Positions 1 to 10,920 are shown, counted from the stretch's first letter. The stretch is 64,000 nucleotides of DNA from Phycisphaerales bacterium (GCA_029246705.1 JAQWMQ010000008.1:1-64000); one strand, 5' to 3'. Made by a program: numbers and translations. Notes: a model not told the origin generated them from the letters alone.

Positions 1-505
1 CGAGGAGACTGCCTTCCTCGATGTCGGCGATCCATTTCGAGACCCTTGCCGCGGAGATGTCACGCCGGGTGACGAAACGGCGAAGCGCTTCCAGGTGGGC
101 GCGTCGGGCGGAGCCGAATTCGCCGACCGTGGAAATGCTCATGCTGCGGACCACGGAAGTGTCGATGGCGGCATGTGATCCGAGCATCAGTCGCTGGTAG
201 ACGACATCACGAAGGCCGAGCACCCGGTCGATCTCGATCTCACGTCCTGGTTTGAACCGGGTCGCCTCACGCTCGCGCACCATCAGGCCCGTGAGCCTGT
301 TGCCCTCGCAACACACGGTTATGCCGACGACCAGCGCCTCGAAACCATGGGTGAGGCCGCAGCGTCGAAGGATAAACATGTCGACTTCGCGGTGTTCGTG
401 GTCCGGCCAGAGGTAAGCATCCCTCAAGCCGGAGGTGCCGGGACGTTTGGAACCATTGATTCGAGACCATATTGCAAACCGCTTTGGCGCAGTGATCGAC
501 GTCAT
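1..505 (-). CDS. Unknown protein, 3' end cut off by window edge
   Basis: An open frame of 168 codons runs without a stop from an ATG at 505 leftward off the window, so the C-terminus is missing. The start has a GGGGAA stretch about seven bases upstream and a TATAGAT element just before that. The visible protein is basic, with the segments DHEHREVDMFILRRCG and KPGREIEIDRVLGLRD. I recognise no domain and see no signal peptide or membrane segment. It points the same way as the fucosidase gene upstream, 141 bases away, but nothing links their functions. Codon use is like that of the neighbours, with high GC in third positions, so I think it is a real gene. Confidence 0.6.
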   Translation of the reverse strand, partial: MTSITAPKRFAIWSRINGSKRPGTSGLRDAYLWPDHEHREVDMFILRRCGLTHGFEALVVGITVCCEGNRLTGLMVREREATRFKPGREIEIDRVLGLRDVVYQRLMLGSHAAIDTSVVRSMSISTVGEFGSARRAHLEALRRFVTRRDISAARVSKWIADIEEGSLL

Positions 506-646
506 GTCGGTTTCCCCGATCTATACCGTTGATAGCAATGTAACCCTCGATCGCGACATAGCGACCGGTACGACGGCTCGTGAATCATGGCCGTGCTTGA
601 ATCCAGTGTCTGTACGATCGAGTTTCGGTTCGGTTCGCACGGATTG

Positions 647-3600
647 TCAGGAAGATGCAAGGAAGTCGATCTGGATGGTTTCACCGGGCTTCATGTCGAT
701 GCGGATGATGCGACCGTCCTGAAGGTGCTTGCTCGAACATCTTCGCACCGTGACACCGTCGGGAACCCTGATCTCGAGAGAAGACCCGCGTGAACCGCGA
801 AGTCGAACCCGCGTCGGCAGGCCCTTCGACCATTCGAGTGAGACGAGTTCAACCGCTCCCCGACAACGGAGCCCGGAAACCGACCCTTCGGCCCACGATC
901 GAGGAAGTGCCGGAAGCAGGTCGATGATGAAGCCCCGATCAGGAGGTGTTGCGTCGGTTCCTCGCTCGTGCGACTGGACGATCATCTCGGCGATCGCTGC
1001 ACACCCGCCGAAATTACCGTCGATCTGGAAAGGCGGGTGATTGTCCAGCAGGTTGGGAAGCGTCGACTTTGCGAGGAGAAGAGTCAGGTTTTCGTAGGCT
1101 GCCGCGGCATCGTGGAGTCGCGCGAACATGTTGACCAGCCACGCCCGTGACCAACCGGTGTGACCGCCGCCATTGGCCAGGCGATGGTCGAGGCTCTTTC
1201 GAGCCGCGGCGGCAAGTTCGGGCGTGCCTTCAGGCGTGATCTGCGAACCAGGATGCAGGCCGTAGAGATGACTGATGTGCCGGTGACCGGGCTCTGCTTC
1301 CCCGAAAGCGCGCGACCATTCCATGATCCGGCCGTCATCTCCGATGCGCGTGGGCGCGACGAAAGGAAGCGCTTCGCGCACCTGTCCGACCACTCGATCA
1401 TCTTCATCCTCGATCTCGAGGACCTCGGCTGCCGCGAGAACGTGCTCGAAGAGTTCGCGAACGATCTGCTGATCCATCGCATTGCCCATACCCACGTCGG
1501 CCCGCTGATCATCGGAGGTGATGAAGGTGTTCTCGGGGCTTGATGATGGACCACTGACCAGGAGACCGGTCGCAGGATCCTCCACCAGATAGTCGAGGAA
1601 GAACGCCGCGGAACCTCGCATGATCGGCCAATCTCGATCACGGAGCACCTGCAATGCACCTCCATGGAGATGATGTTCCCACGCGTGGCGCGTGCACCAG
1701 GCTCCACCGAGCGGCCAGAGCCCCCAGACGGTGCGTCCGATGGGAACCGTGAACCAGTGGGCATCGGAGGTGTGGTGGGCGACCCAGCCACGGGCGCCGT
1801 AGAGTTCGGATGCGGTCTTCCGCCCGCGTCGGGCGAGACCGGGGTTGAGTTCTGCGAGGAAGGGTTCGTGACATTCGGCGAGGTTGGTGACCTCCGCCGG
1901 CCAGTAGTTCATCTGCACGTTGATGTTGATGTGGTAGTCGGCGTTCCAGGGTGCGGAGATGTGCTCGTTCCAGAGACCCTGCAGGTTCGCCGGCATCGTC
2001 CCGGGTCGTGATGACCCCATGAGCAGGTAGCGTCCGAAATTGAAGTACAGCGCGAAGAGCGAAGGGTCGGTGTTCGACGGGTCACGCATCGCTTCGATCC
2101 GCCGATCGGTCGGTTGACGGGATGCGACGGATGAACCGAGGTCGAGCGCGACGCGATCGAAGTAGTGGTGGTGATCGACACGATGTCGATCGGCGAGTTG
2201 TTCGTAGGGACGGTTTGCCGCCGAACGAAGCGTGTCACGCACCGCTTCGGCAGGGTCGACCCCGGGTTGACGCAGGGTGGTCCGAGCCGCGATCAGGATG
2301 GTCATCGACGAATCCATCCCAGCGACGTCGATAGAGACATCGATCTCCTCGTCGTGCGTGGTCACCCGGGCTGGAGCAGGTTCGCCCGCCATGGGATGTC
2401 CGGATCGAGCGTGTCCGCCTTCGGGAATCAGCAGTACACCCAGTGCGAATTCGGATCCCACGGCGTCTCCGTTGGCCGTGCGACCCTCGAGCAGGAACAG
2501 GGTCGAGCCCTCGTACTGCCAGACGCTCGAAGAGGCTTCTGCGGGGGCTTTTCTCGTGTAACGCCATCGGGAAGGCACTTCGCCCGAAGCATCGTGCTCG
2601 ACACGAATCACCAGGACATCATCGATCGCGGATGAAAAGACGGTGGTGCGCACCGCACTCGAATCCTCGAGCCATTGCGAGGCGGCGATCCCGGATGCCA
2701 GATCGAGACTTCTTCGGTACCCGGTCAGCAGGTCGGGTCGCTGCGCCCGGGGCAGGGCTTCAAGGACACCAAGCGTCTGATGACTTCGAGTCAACCGCTC
2801 GCTCATCATGGTCGCCTGCGCCAGCTTCTGGGCCTCGGTCACCTGTCCCTCGAACCAGAGACGTCGGATCTCATCGATGGTTCCTTCGGGCACCACGCGC
2901 TCCCGGTCGATCGGGGTTCCGCCCCAGAGTTCATCGTGGTTCAACTGAACCCGGTGATCGGGGCCACCGAAGACCATCGCACCCAGCTGACCGTTGCCCA
3001 CCGGCATGGCTTCGGTCCAGGTTGCGGCGGGTTGCTCGTACCACGCAATGCGTGAACCATCATCGAGGTCGGGAGGCGGCATGTCGTCGCTGACGACCAC
3101 GAGGTCCACTTGACCGGGGAGATCCGGACCGAAGGAACGAGACTGATGCCGGAGCAGTGCCTCACCCGCGTCGGTGGACGGGTCGAGCGCTTCGGCGGGA
3201 CTTGTCGCACCCGGACGAAAAAGCCAGGTGCCCCCGAGGTCGAGTCGTCTTTGGCGGTTGCCGAGGGTCACCGAACCCTTCTCGTCACCCAGACCGCCGA
3301 GGCCGCCGGAATCATGGACCTCGACGGCGATCACGTTCACGCCCCGGCGAAGCAGGCTTGCGGGAACGTCGTAGACCCGGGGCGTGTTCCATGCGGATGC
3401 GGGTTTCGGGGGAAAGGCCCCCGTGGACCCGATCTGAACACCGTTCAGGAAGGTGCGATCGGCATCATCGACCGTTCCGAGTTCCAGCTGCATGTCTTCA
3501 AGAGACCAGGCGTCGGGCAGTTCGAAGGCCGTCCAGTACCAGGCGATTCCGTCCAATTGCGCGAAGGGATGCGATCGATCGGGTTCAATCGAGTGTTCCC

Positions 3601-3715
3601 AACGTCCCGGAACCTTGATTGCCGACCAGTCCCGGATCGCCTCATCCCCTGATTGCGGGGCTGCCAGCACGGGGGAAAGGCCGCCGAGGAGCAGGGCCAC
3701 GGGAAAATTGATCAT
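647..3715 (-). CDS. Secreted GH95 alpha-L-fucosidase
   Basis: A predicted exo-acting fucosidase of glycoside hydrolase family 95, which removes terminal alpha-L-fucose (or L-galactose) from glycans. I chose the ATG at 3715 over one at 3748 because GGAAAGGA lies just upstream and the protein then begins with a signal peptide (MINFPVALLLGGLSPVLA). Residues 20-170 look like a galactose-binding-like beta-sandwich. The GH95 N-terminal domain starts near residue 225, followed by an (alpha/alpha)6 barrel. Family catalytic features are present: the Asn pair in HININVQMNYW near 594-596, the acid Glu in SPENTF near 726 and the Asp in FQIDGNFG near 898. About 1,022 residues is long for the family because of the extra N-terminal domain. 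No sugar transporter or sulfatase sits nearby. Confidence 0.9.
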   Translation of the reverse strand: MINFPVALLLGGLSPVLAAPQSGDEAIRDWSAIKVPGRWEHSIEPDRSHPFAQLDGIAWYWTAFELPDAWSLEDMQLELGTVDDADRTFLNGVQIGSTGAFPPKPASAWNTPRVYDVPASLLRRGVNVIAVEVHDSGGLGGLGDEKGSVTLGNRQRRLDLGGTWLFRPGATSPAEALDPSTDAGEALLRHQSRSFGPDLPGQVDLVVVSDDMPPPDLDDGSRIAWYEQPAATWTEAMPVGNGQLGAMVFGGPDHRVQLNHDELWGGTPIDRERVVPEGTIDEIRRLWFEGQVTEAQKLAQATMMSERLTRSHQTLGVLEALPRAQRPDLLTGYRRSLDLASGIAASQWLEDSSAVRTTVFSSAIDDVLVIRVEHDASGEVPSRWRYTRKAPAEASSSVWQYEGSTLFLLEGRTANGDAVGSEFALGVLLIPEGGHARSGHPMAGEPAPARVTTHDEEIDVSIDVAGMDSSMTILIAARTTLRQPGVDPAEAVRDTLRSAANRPYEQLADRHRVDHHHYFDRVALDLGSSVASRQPTDRRIEAMRDPSNTDPSLFALYFNFGRYLLMGSSRPGTMPANLQGLWNEHISAPWNADYHININVQMNYWPAEVTNLAECHEPFLAELNPGLARRGRKTASELYGARGWVAHHTSDAHWFTVPIGRTVWGLWPLGGAWCTRHAWEHHLHGGALQVLRDRDWPIMRGSAAFFLDYLVEDPATGLLVSGPSSSPENTFITSDDQRADVGMGNAMDQQIVRELFEHVLAAAEVLEIEDEDDRVVGQVREALPFVAPTRIGDDGRIMEWSRAFGEAEPGHRHISHLYGLHPGSQITPEGTPELAAAARKSLDHRLANGGGHTGWSRAWLVNMFARLHDAAAAYENLTLLLAKSTLPNLLDNHPPFQIDGNFGGCAAIAEMIVQSHERGTDATPPDRGFIIDLLPALPRSWAEGSVSGLRCRGAVELVSLEWSKGLPTRVRLRGSRGSSLEIRVPDGVTVRRCSSKHLQDGRIIRIDMKPGETIQIDFLASS

Positions 3716-3785
3716 CGATCGTCCTTTCCGGGTGGTTCCGCGATCCAACGGGGTGATGGAATGAGGATCGCAGGATTGGATGAAC

Positions 3786-3791
3786 TATACT
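3786..3791 (+). promoter_or_regulatory. Possible -10 box of gcvP
   Basis: TATACT in the gap between the divergent fucosidase and gcvP genes, leaving a leader of roughly 80 bases. No clear -35 is visible and no glycine riboswitch fold is evident by eye. Confidence 0.35.
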
Positions 3792-3878
3792 TGGACGATT
3801 GGATCCTCAACGCACCACCAAGCCCGCAGGGAAGCCAGAAGCACCGTGACTACCGCCCAGACCACCAGCAAGGTCGAC

Positions 3879-6803
3879 ATGACGACGCAGCAAGCCAAGA
3901 ACATCTCATCGTTCGCTCCAACCGATCAATTCGTGCATCGTCACATCGGGCCGGACCCGCTTGAGGTGACGGAGATGCTCGCGACACTGGAGTGCACCGA
4001 CATGGACACCCTGGTGTCCGAAGCGATCCCACCGGCGATTCGCACCAGTCGAGAACTCGCACTGGAGGGACCGACCGGCATCAACGGTCTCACCGAGAGC
4101 GAAGCACTCAAGGTGATCCGCGAGCTCGGTGACAGAAACGAGACCTGGCGAAGCTACCTGGGCATGGGATACCACGGGACGATCACGCCCCCGGTCATTC
4201 TCCGGACCGTTCTCGAGAACCCCTGCTGGTACACCCAGTACACCCCCTACCAGGCCGAGCTGTCACAAGGCCGCCTTGAAGCTCTGCTGAACTTCCAGAC
4301 GATGATCGTCGATCTCACCGGACTTCCCATCGCCGGCGCGTCACTGCTCGACGAGGGAACCGCCGCCGCGGAGGCGATGATGATGTGCGTGGCGCAGCAT
4401 CGTCACGCACGAACCGCGTTCTTCGTGGCCAACGACTGCCACCCACAGACCATCGGTGTGATGAAGACCAGGGCAAGCGGTCTGGGCATCGACATCGTGG
4501 TGGACGACATCTCGAACTTCGAACCCGAGGAGCGCCAGTGGGCCGGTGTGCTCGTCCAGTACCCGTGCACCCATGGCGCAGTACACGATCATTCGGATCT
4601 TGCCAGACGCGCCGCGGCGACGGGAGCGCTGGTGGTTGCGGCCGCGGACCCCCTGGCACTCTGCCTGCTCGTCTCACCCGGTGAATGGGGAGCGGACATC
4701 GCGGTGGGCTCGACCCAGCGCTTCGGTATTCCCATGGGATTCGGCGGCCCGCACGCAGCCTACCTGTCTTGCAAGGAGAACCTGGTTCGCAAGATGCCGG
4801 GGCGACTCATCGGAGTCTCCCGGGACAGCGAGGGCAACCCCGCGCTGCGCATGGCGATCCAGACCCGGGAGCAGCACATCCGACGCGACAAGGCGACCAG
4901 CAACATCTGCACCGCGCAGGTCCTGCTTGCCATCGGGGCGTCGATGTACGGCGTCTACCACGGGCCGGAAGGCCTGCGAGCCATCGCGTCACGCATCAAC
5001 CGCATGACGGCCGCCCTCGCTGCGGGCCTGCGGGAACTCGGACACAAGATCGGTGACGCACCGTTCTTCGACACGCTGAAGATCGAAGCGGCCGCCGGCT
5101 GCGACACGGATGCGATCGTCCATGCTGCGGCGGAACGAAGAATCAACCTTCGACGCTACGAGGACGGAACAGTCGGCATCACCTTCGACGAGACGACGAT
5201 GGACAGCGACATCCGGGATCTTCTGGAGGTCTTTGCCGTCGGCACCGACCGCAAGCCCCGGAAGCTCGAGGAACTTCCCAGCGAGCCGGTGGACTTCGGC
5301 GAGCTCGAAAGATCCAGCGGCTACATGACCCACCCGGTGTTCAACTCACACCGTTCCGAGACGGAGCTTCTTCGCTACGTCACCATGCTGCAGTCCCGCG
5401 ACCTCTCGCTGGCGCACTCGATGATCCCGCTGGGATCCTGCACCATGAAGCTCAATGCGGCCTCGGAGATGCTTCCGATCACCTGGCCCCAGTTCAGCAA
5501 CATCCACCCCTTCGCACCCACCGATCAGGCGGAAGGCTATTTCGAGCTCTTCCGACAACTGGAATCCTGGCTGGGCGAGATCACCGGGTTCGATGCGATC
5601 AGCCTGCAACCCAACGCGGGTTCCCAGGGCGAGTACGCAGGTCTCATGGTGATCGCTGCCTACCACGCAGCCCGCGGGGAACGCAGTCGAACCAAGTGCA
5701 TCATCCCGCTGTCCGCGCACGGCACCAACCCCGCTTCGGCGGTGGTGGCAGGCATGGAGGTGGTTCCGGTCAAGTGCACCGATCAGGGCGACATCGACGT
5801 CGATGATCTCCGTGCCCAGATCGAGAAGTGCGGCGATACCCTTGCCGCGATCATGATCACCTACCCATCCACCCACGGTGTCTTCGAGGACGACGTCAAG
5901 GAGATCTGCGACCTGGTCCACGCGGCCGGTGGCATGGTCTACATGGACGGCGCGAACATGAATGCGCAGGTCGGTCTGGCGCGTCCCGCCGAGATCGGTG
6001 CGGACGTATGCCACCTCAACCTGCACAAGACCTTCTGCATCCCCCACGGCGGCGGCGGACCGGGCATGGGCCCCATCGGCGTGGTCAGTGCGCTTGCTCC
6101 GCACCTTCCGACCCACCCCGTCAGTGCGCCCCGGACCGCGGGCGACCAGGCGATCGGACCGATCTCGGCGGCACCCTACGGTTCGCCCATGATCCTGCCG
6201 ATCTCATGGATGTACATCGCCTGCATGGGTGGCAAGGGCCTTCGTCACGCAAGCGAGATCGCGATCCTGAATGCCAACTACATGGCGAAGCGACTGGAGG
6301 GGCACTACGACATCCTCTATCGCAACCGAAACAACCGGTGCGCACACGAATTCATCCTCGACTGCCGCGCCTTCGACAAGTCCGCGGGCATCAAGATCGA
6401 CGACATCGCCAAACGGCTCATGGACTACGGGTTCCACGCCCCCACCATGAGCTGGCCGGTGCCCGCGACGTTGATGGTCGAACCCACGGAGAGCGAGTCC
6501 AAGGCCGAACTCGACCGCTTCTGCGATGCCCTGATCAAGATCCGCGAGGAGATCAAGGCGATCGAGGAAGGAAAGGCGGATCGCGAGGACAACCTGCTTC
6601 GCAACGCGCCCCACACCGTCGGAATGATCGGAAGCGACGAGTGGAACCACCCCTACACCCGTGAGCAGGCAGCCTGGCCTGCTTCATGGTTGCGCAGCAA
6701 CAAGTTCTGGACGCACGTGGCCCGGGTCGACAACCCCTACGGCGACCGGAACCTTGCCTGCAGTTGCGAGGGCATGGACGCGTACACCGAACCCGAGGGC
6801 TGA
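3879..6803 (+). CDS. gcvP: Glycine dehydrogenase (decarboxylating), P-protein
   Basis: The PLP-dependent P-protein of the glycine cleavage system decarboxylates glycine and passes the aminomethyl group to lipoyl H-protein. This is the single-chain form of about 974 residues, with the N-terminal half ([14 protein letters not shown] onward) fused to the C-terminal half. The PLP lysine is in [17 protein letters not shown] at about residue 717. I prefer the ATG at 3879 (AAGG upstream), since the homologous part begins only about a dozen residues later. A GTG at 3846 is also possible. The T-, H- and L-protein genes are not in the window. The gene converges on mgtE with a 17-base gap and no obvious terminator. 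Confidence 0.96.
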   Translation: MTTQQAKNISSFAPTDQFVHRHIGPDPLEVTEMLATLECTDMDTLVSEAIPPAIRTSRELALEGPTGINGLTESEALKVIRELGDRNETWRSYLGMGYHGTITPPVILRTVLENPCWYTQYTPYQAELSQGRLEALLNFQTMIVDLTGLPIAGASLLDEGTAAAEAMMMCVAQHRHARTAFFVANDCHPQTIGVMKTRASGLGIDIVVDDISNFEPEERQWAGVLVQYPCTHGAVHDHSDLARRAAATGALVVAAADPLALCLLVSPGEWGADIAVGSTQRFGIPMGFGGPHAAYLSCKENLVRKMPGRLIGVSRDSEGNPALRMAIQTREQHIRRDKATSNICTAQVLLAIGASMYGVYHGPEGLRAIASRINRMTAALAAGLRELGHKIGDAPFFDTLKIEAAAGCDTDAIVHAAAERRINLRRYEDGTVGITFDETTMDSDIRDLLEVFAVGTDRKPRKLEELPSEPVDFGELERSSGYMTHPVFNSHRSETELLRYVTMLQSRDLSLAHSMIPLGSCTMKLNAASEMLPITWPQFSNIHPFAPTDQAEGYFELFRQLESWLGEITGFDAISLQPNAGSQGEYAGLMVIAAYHAARGERSRTKCIIPLSAHGTNPASAVVAGMEVVPVKCTDQGDIDVDDLRAQIEKCGDTLAAIMITYPSTHGVFEDDVKEICDLVHAAGGMVYMDGANMNAQVGLARPAEIGADVCHLNLHKTFCIPHGGGGPGMGPIGVVSALAPHLPTHPVSAPRTAGDQAIGPISAAPYGSPMILPISWMYIACMGGKGLRHASEIAILNANYMAKRLEGHYDILYRNRNNRCAHEFILDCRAFDKSAGIKIDDIAKRLMDYGFHAPTMSWPVPATLMVEPTESESKAELDRFCDALIKIREEIKAIEEGKADREDNLLRNAPHTVGMIGSDEWNHPYTREQAAWPASWLRSNKFWTHVARVDNPYGDRNLACSCEGMDAYTEPEG

Positions 6804-6820
6804 TCGACTCGAACGAACTT

Positions 6821-8284
6821 TCAGATCAACCAGGACTGCAGCATCGAGGCGAGTCCGAGGAAGACGAAGAAGCTCATCGAGTCGGTCACCATGGTCAGGA
6901 AGATCGTCGAGGCCGTAGCCGGGTCGAAACCGAGCCTGCGCATGAGCAGTGGCAGGGATGAGCCGGTGAGGGTTCCGATCGCGAGGGCGGCCGTCATTGC
7001 AAGCCCGGCAACGACACCAAGCCGCCAACTGGTCTCCCCGAAGAATGAACCGACGACCCCGATCACGATGCCCACGATCACTCCGCCGATGATTCCGTTG
7101 ATCGCACCCACGAGGGCTTCGCGGAGCACCAGGGGAAGCGCCCGGTTGGGCCTGATCTGATCGAGGACGATTCCTCGCAGGGTCACCGCCAGTGATTGCT
7201 GGCCGGCATTGCCCGCCTGGTTGGCGATCACGGGCATGAGCACGGCGAGAATGGCTATCTCACCGATGAGACCCTCGAACTGCAGCACGATGATCGCAGC
7301 GATCGAGCTGGTCACGAGGTTGACGAACAACCAGGGGAAGCGACCTCGAAGCTTCTCGGCGGCGGTTGAGTAGACCGCCTCTTCCTTGCCCGCGCCCACC
7401 ATGCGTTGTGCATCCTCGGTGGATTCGGCACGAATGATCTCGATGACGTCATCGACCTCGACCACCCCGAGCAGTCGCTGGTCCTGGTCCACCACCGGGA
7501 GAACGAGGAAGTCGTACTTCTCGAACTCCATCGCGACCTCCTCGCGATCGAGTTCCGGCGGAATGGCTTCGACCTCGCGATCGCAGATCGTGCTGATCAG
7601 CTCGTCCGAGCCGGCGACCAGGAGTCGACGCAGGTTGAGGGTGCCCCGAAGCCGCCCCTGCCAGTCGGTCACGAAGGTGAACTGGGTGTCCTCGTCGATC
7701 GCACTCCTTCGAATCGACTCGGTCGCTTCACCGACGGTCATTTCCTCGCGAACCGCGAGGAACTCGGTGGTCATCATGCCGCCCGCGGATTCCTCGTCGT
7801 AGTGGAGAAGTTCGCGGAGCGCTTTCTCGGGAACCGTGGAAAGTTCCTCGAGCAGCGCCTCCCGTTCCTCGGGGTCCAGTTCCTGGAGGAGGTCGGTGGC
7901 GTCGTCGGGAGCCATCGATTCCAGCATCGCACCTGCAAAGGCGATGTTGTCGGAAACCAGGTCGGACAACACGCCGGCCGCGAGAGGAAGCACCATCTCG
8001 GCAAGCGCTTCCGCGGCAGATTCGATTCCCATCTTCCCGAGGACATCGGCCGCGTCGGCATCGGAGAGAGCCTCGAGGGTGTCCGCCGCATCGGCGGATT
8101 CCTGCGCCTCGACCGCCGAAGCCAGCACGGGCACGTCGATGGTGTGCTCGAGCATCCGCGCGACACGGAGATCCTCCTCGCTGGGAGCGGAAGGATTGTC
8201 GATCACCGGAAGAACGGGAGCTCGCTCACCACCCTCGACGGGGCCGTCCTGGTCGGAATCGCGGTCATTCGGGTCGATCGGCAT
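6821..8284 (-). CDS. mgtE: Magnesium transporter MgtE
   Basis: An inner-membrane Mg2+ channel gated by cytoplasmic Mg2+ sensing. The 487-residue product has the full MgtE order: a helical N domain (about 60-190) containing QELDPEEREALLEEL, two CBS domains (about 195-320), then five membrane helices with the pore motif PVIANQAGNAGQQS near 370. A longer reading from 8359 would add a Trp/Pro-rich tail. I chose the ATG at 8284 because a TACACT -10 box sits seven bases upstream, as for several leaderless genes here, and the N-terminus is then the acidic tail usual for MgtE. It is divergent from the methyltransferase gene. Confidence 0.94.
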   Translation of the reverse strand: MPIDPNDRDSDQDGPVEGGERAPVLPVIDNPSAPSEEDLRVARMLEHTIDVPVLASAVEAQESADAADTLEALSDADAADVLGKMGIESAAEALAEMVLPLAAGVLSDLVSDNIAFAGAMLESMAPDDATDLLQELDPEEREALLEELSTVPEKALRELLHYDEESAGGMMTTEFLAVREEMTVGEATESIRRSAIDEDTQFTFVTDWQGRLRGTLNLRRLLVAGSDELISTICDREVEAIPPELDREEVAMEFEKYDFLVLPVVDQDQRLLGVVEVDDVIEIIRAESTEDAQRMVGAGKEEAVYSTAAEKLRGRFPWLFVNLVTSSIAAIIVLQFEGLIGEIAILAVLMPVIANQAGNAGQQSLAVTLRGIVLDQIRPNRALPLVLREALVGAINGIIGGVIVGIVIGVVGSFFGETSWRLGVVAGLAMTAALAIGTLTGSSLPLLMRRLGFDPATASTIFLTMVTDSMSFFVFLGLASMLQSWLI

Positions 8285-8291
8285 CGATGGG

Positions 8292-8297
8292 AGTGTA
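8292..8297 (-). promoter_or_regulatory. -10 box of mgtE, leaderless type
   Basis: TACACT on the minus strand, seven bases before the mgtE ATG, with no ribosome site between. Initiation would fall at or next to the A of the ATG. Confidence 0.5.
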
Positions 8298-8340
8298 CCG
8301 GCGCCCCACGAAGCCCGAGCATCCGCGAAGATGGGTGGCC

Positions 8341-9183
8341 ATGGAACCAGCATCCACACCCACGAGAATCAACGAGGCCGATGATCCCAGGATCAGCGAG
8401 TACCGGAATGTCCGTGACCGGGATCTTCGAGGAGCTGGCTCTCGACCGGGCTTGTTCATCGGCGAAGCGCCCCTGATCGTCCAGGCGATGCTCGAGTTCC
8501 CGGGCATGACCAGATCGGTATTCGTTTCCGATTCCCAGGTGGATCGCATGATGGCGATGATCAAGTCCTCGGCGTCACCCGGGACCCCCCTGCTGGTGGC
8601 TGGACCGGACGTGATGAACGAGATCGCCGGTTTCGACCTGCACCGAGGCGTTCTCGCCCTGGGTAACAGACCGGATCCCGCGACCCGGACCCTGGACAGG
8701 ATCATGCCGCCCCTCGATCGACCGGCAAGCATCCTGCTGTGTGACGGGATCAACAACATCGACAACATCGGACTGCTCTTCAGGAATGCGGCGGCGTTCG
8801 GCATCGATGCCGTCATTCTCAGCCCGGACTGTCACGACCCCTTGTATCGAAAGAGTCTCCGGGTCTCGATAGGTCACGCCTTGAGGATTCCCTTTCACCG
8901 TTCGGAAAACTGGCTCGAGACCCTTGAGACGCTTCGCGAGCATCATCGGATAGAACTCATCGGGACCGCGGTCACGGAGGATGCCGTGCACCTCGACTCG
9001 ATCGAGGAACCGGAACGGGTTGGCCTTGTCATGGGAAGCGAGTTCGAGGGACTTGGTGCCGTCTCGATCGACGCGTGCAGTCACCTGGCCAGGATTCCAA
9101 TGACTGCGGGAACCGACAGTCTGAACGTCGGCGTCGCCGCCGCAGTCTGCCTTCACAAGTTTTCCCGGGCTGATCGCGTCTAA
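8341..9183 (+). CDS. SpoU/TrmH-family RNA 2'-O-methyltransferase
   Basis: A predicted SAM-dependent methyltransferase that modifies tRNA or rRNA ribose. The C-terminal part has the SPOUT knot motifs: SILLCDGINNIDNIGLLFRN near residues 130-150, GLVMGSEFEGLG near 228 and the SAM-binding loop GTDSLNVGVAAAV near 258. The first 110 residues form an extra N-terminal domain with ERxxxVR-like basic segments, likely for RNA binding. The start is the ATG at 8341. An earlier in-frame GTG at 8287 would overlap the mgtE start region. I cannot tell from sequence which RNA nucleotide it targets. Confidence 0.88.
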   Translation: MEPASTPTRINEADDPRISEYRNVRDRDLRGAGSRPGLFIGEAPLIVQAMLEFPGMTRSVFVSDSQVDRMMAMIKSSASPGTPLLVAGPDVMNEIAGFDLHRGVLALGNRPDPATRTLDRIMPPLDRPASILLCDGINNIDNIGLLFRNAAAFGIDAVILSPDCHDPLYRKSLRVSIGHALRIPFHRSENWLETLETLREHHRIELIGTAVTEDAVHLDSIEEPERVGLVMGSEFEGLGAVSIDACSHLARIPMTAGTDSLNVGVAAAVCLHKFSRADRV

Positions 9184-9409
9184 ACCTGATCCCAGCGCGT
9201 CACGGGCCAAAAGTGCGAACCCGGATCGAGGTCGGGCGTATGTCTGGTGTGGACCGGGATGCACCGGTCCGGGAGGTGGTCTGAATTTCACCACTTCGAC
9301 TGACGACGAACGAGGTTTGCGGGGATTCGATGGCACCCAGGTGCCGGGGATTACCGACGAACCTCCCAACGCGGGTTCATCGAAGCCAGCCCGCCCATGG
9401 AGTTCGACA

Positions 9410-10903
9410 ATGGGGTTTTCAAGACGATTCAACGACAACGCAGGCAACAGTGGAAAAGTGCGCTTCAACGGCCGGGATACGACACTTGCAGCAGCGCTCG
9501 CAGCAGCCGGACTGATCGTGATGCCGGGCACCACGCTTGCCTCGAGCCCGATCACTTCGATCGACTCGGAGAACGTGAACGAGGAAGTCCGTTATGCGCG
9601 CCAGCTCTCCAAGGCGTTCAGAAGCGTGGCTTCGGGCGTGGCGCCTTCAGTGGTCTCGATCGAGGTGACTGATTCGGCCCCGTACCACGGTTCCGCGGCA
9701 CCCGGTGGCGAAGCGTACCCGGGAGGACGCGGCTCAATGCCGATGCCGCCGCGACGTGGAGGTGCGACCGGAGTGGTGATCGACAGCAAGGGATACATCG
9801 TGACCAACTACCACGTGGTGGAAGGTGCGGACGAGATCCTCGTGGAGTTCCACGACGGAACCCGTGTCCTTGGAACCCTGGTCGGGAAGGACCAGGAGAC
9901 GGATCTGGCCGTGATTCAAGTGGAAGCCGATGACCTGACGCCGGCAAGACTGGGAGATTCCAGGAACAGCCAGGTCGGCGAGTGGATTCTCGCCGTCGGG
10001 AGTCCGTTCGGTCTCGACCAGACGGTCACCGCTGGAATCATCAGTGCAGTGGGTCGGGACCAGATGGGTCTTGCCCGGTACGAAAGCTTCATCCAGACGG
10101 ATGCCGCCATCAATCCGGGAAACAGCGGCGGACCGCTGGTCAACCTGGACGGAGAGGTGATCGGGATCAACACCGCGATCCGCTCCAGCAGTGGAGGCTC
10201 CAACGGAATCGGATTCGCCATCCCGACGTCGATCGTCGAGCGAGTCTCCTCGAGCATCATCGAAAACGGCCGAGTCGAACGAGGATGGCTTGGAGTCGCG
10301 GTTCAACCCCTGAGCGACGAACTCGCCCGTTCCTTCGGGTACGAGGGCGAGGATGCCGTCCTGGTGAGCAGCGTGCTCCCCAACACACCTGCCGCTGAAG
10401 CGGGTCTCCTTGCCGGCGACATCATCACCACGATCGGTGACGAGATGACCAGTGACCCGGCGGATCTCATCCGAGCAGTCGGGCAGCACGACGCGAATGC
10501 CGAAGTGCAGATCGAATACGTACGCGAAGGACAGGCGATGGTGGTGATTGCATCGCTCATCGAAAGACCTTCGAACATCGAGGAGTTCGTTCGCGGCAGT
10601 CGAGGCGAGGTCGGGGAAGTCGGCCTGATCGTGAAGCCCCTGGGTGTTGAAGAGGCCGAATCTCTCGGCATTGCCAGCGGAAGCGGACTCTTCGTGGAAG
10701 CCGTCGAGAAGGGCAGCCCTGCAGACGAAGCTGGATTGCTCCCGGGAGACGTGCTTCGCAGAATCAACGGTGAGAATCTCGTGGACCCCGTCGACTTCTC
10801 GGATGCCATTCGAAAAGCGATCTCCGCGGAAAAAGCGATACGAGTTCTCGTGGAACGAAAAGACCTGACGTACTTCATGCTCATCGATCCGGAAACGGAT
10901 TAA
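9410..10903 (+). CDS. htrA: HtrA/DegP-type periplasmic serine protease, two PDZ domains
   Basis: A trypsin-like S1C protease for quality control outside the cytoplasm. The ATG at 9410 has GGAG nearby and gives a 497-residue product with a basic N-terminus and a hydrophobic signal segment (LAAALAAAGLIVMPGTTLA). The catalytic triad is His135 (NYHVVEG), Asp165 (ETDLAVIQ) and Ser239 (GNSGGP). PDZ1 covers about 295-390 and PDZ2 about 400-490. A Pro/Gly/Arg-rich segment lies between the signal and the protease core, around residues 95-120. The gene is monocistronic and followed by two hairpins. Confidence 0.94.
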   Translation: MGFSRRFNDNAGNSGKVRFNGRDTTLAAALAAAGLIVMPGTTLASSPITSIDSENVNEEVRYARQLSKAFRSVASGVAPSVVSIEVTDSAPYHGSAAPGGEAYPGGRGSMPMPPRRGGATGVVIDSKGYIVTNYHVVEGADEILVEFHDGTRVLGTLVGKDQETDLAVIQVEADDLTPARLGDSRNSQVGEWILAVGSPFGLDQTVTAGIISAVGRDQMGLARYESFIQTDAAINPGNSGGPLVNLDGEVIGINTAIRSSSGGSNGIGFAIPTSIVERVSSSIIENGRVERGWLGVAVQPLSDELARSFGYEGEDAVLVSSVLPNTPAAEAGLLAGDIITTIGDEMTSDPADLIRAVGQHDANAEVQIEYVREGQAMVVIASLIERPSNIEEFVRGSRGEVGEVGLIVKPLGVEEAESLGIASGSGLFVEAVEKGSPADEAGLLPGDVLRRINGENLVDPVDFSDAIRKAISAEKAIRVLVERKDLTYFMLIDPETD

Positions 10904-10920
10904 ACAGACGAATTCATGCC

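Noticed and set aside
1084-1791. A 235-codon minus-strand frame inside the fucosidase gene in another frame
   Set aside because: It is a shadow of the GH95 coding sequence with Ser/Arg-biased composition.
3716-3878. A possible glycine riboswitch before gcvP
   Set aside because: I see neither the paired aptamer hairpins nor the conserved core; only a -10-like TATACT.
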